Translations under genes and position numbers: made by a program | Assembly: GCF_045679555.1 (NCBI RefSeq) | Contig: NC_092089.1 | Location: 8,432,051 to 8,496,050 of the forward strand | Origin: Salvelinus alpinus | Taxonomy: Eukaryota > Chordata > Actinopteri > Salmoniformes > Salmonidae | DNA: 64,000 bases | Direction of reading: 5' to 3' | The notes under the pieces: generated by a model | The model's database searches: none | What the model was told of the DNA's origin: nothing | Seen by the model: only the letters and a program-made list of their open reading frames with translations | Part shown: piece after piece, positions 63,401 to 64,000 of the stretch | How the letters are laid out: each line of letters starts with the position of its first letter | Numbering within the stretch: position 1 is the first letter of the stretch

Positions 63401-64000
63401 TACTTTCTACAGTAGCCTGGAGAGTCATGACTATAGGACTTTACTTTCTGCAGTAGCATGGAGAGTCATGACTATAGGACTTTACTTTCTGCAGTAGCCT
63501 GGAGAGTCATGACTATAGGACTTTACTTTCTACAGTAGCCTGGAGAGTCATGACTATAGGACTTTACTTTCTACAGTAGCCTGGAGATTCATGACTATAG
63601 GACTTTACTTTCTACAGTAGCCTGGAGAGTCATGACTATAGGACTTTACTTTCTACAGTAGCCTGGAGAGTCATGACTATAGGACTTTACTTTCTGCAGT
63701 AGCCTGGAGAGTCATGACTATAGGACTTTACTTTCTACAGTAGCCTGGAGAGTCATGACTATAGGACTTTACTTTCTACAGTAGCATGGAGAGTCATGAC
63801 TATAGGACTTTACTTTCTACAGTAGCCTGGAGAGTCATGACTATAGGACTCTACTTTCTACAGTAGCCTGGAGAGTCATGACTATAGGACTTTACTTTCT
63901 ACAGTAGCCTGGAGAGTCATGACTATAGGACTTTACTTTCTACAGTAGCCTGGAGAGTCATGACTATAGGACTTTACTTTCTGCAGTAGCCTGGAGAGTC
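54449..64000. repeat. 41-bp satellite (~233 copies), runs off the right edge
   Basis: Units of 41 bp contain GTAGCCTGGAGAGTCATGAC and TATAGGACTTTACTTTCT. Variable sites are CTGCAG (a PstI site) or CTACAG, GTCATGAC or GTCAGGAC, GCCTGG or GCATGG, and ACTTTAC or ACTCTAC. Rare TCTGCAGCAG variants lie at 55001, 55739, 59142, 60700, 61479, 61848, 62789 and 63119, with a TCTACAGCAG form at 58404. Intervals of about 738 bp (18 units), 779 (19) and 369 (9) show higher-order duplication. A GACTAATGG variant near 60765, 61544, 61913, 62856 and 63184 is confined to the right end. 41 is not a multiple of three and no long frame results. Confidence 0.97.

Overview
The window reads as vertebrate, most likely salmonid fish, non-coding DNA. 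The diagnostic piece is one tRNA-derived SINE of the type common in salmonid genomes (minus strand, 11433-11920), with RNA polymerase III A and B boxes, a CpG-rich body, an A/T-rich tail and a 15-bp target-site duplication. I found no convincing protein-coding gene, no tRNA or rRNA gene, no CRISPR array and no bacterial or phage features. Every long open frame lies inside a tandem array whose unit is, or multiplies to, a multiple of three bases, so the frames stay open by arithmetic.

About nine tenths of the window (roughly 58 of 64 kb by my estimate) is minisatellite or satellite DNA from more than a dozen unrelated families. From left to right: a 51-bp array (1-3600, cut by the window edge); a G-rich 20/25-bp array (3846-5164) with an embedded inverted block of the next family; a 21-bp C-rich array (5295-6985) with a decayed edge to 7335; a 26-bp array (7471-8260) grading into a composite 43-bp satellite (to 22693) that carries the SINE; a poly-G minisatellite (23296-24298); 70-bp and 62-bp arrays (24396-25400); an AT-rich 27-bp array (25738-27565); a 38-bp array (27609-28254); a 66-bp array (28610-35780); a 23/20/15-bp array (36631-43308); a large inverted duplication (43309-51243); a 57-bp array (51475-53075); a 28-bp array (53099-54210); and a 41-bp array (54449 to the right edge).

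The most notable structure is the inverted duplication. Its two arms share near-identical single-copy segments (one mismatch seen by eye) and meet at a hairpin with a 3-base loop inside the 23-bp repeat. The arms differ strongly in minisatellite copy number: about 20 versus 45 copies of a 65-bp unit, and 1 versus 17 copies of a 68-bp unit. Several arrays also show higher-order periodicity (1173 bp in the 51-bp array; 473/516 and 1505 bp in the 43-bp array; 858/1188 bp in the 66-bp array; 738 bp in the 41-bp array; about 1416 bp in the 23-bp array), which points to repeated segmental duplication or unequal exchange.

Between the arrays lie single-copy islands of about 0.1-0.85 kb with balanced base composition. 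They could be pieces of an intron or an intergenic regulatory landscape, but no exon or transcript can be shown from sequence alone. Nothing here forms an operon or a pathway. The biology is repeat expansion, homogenisation, inversion and one retroposition.
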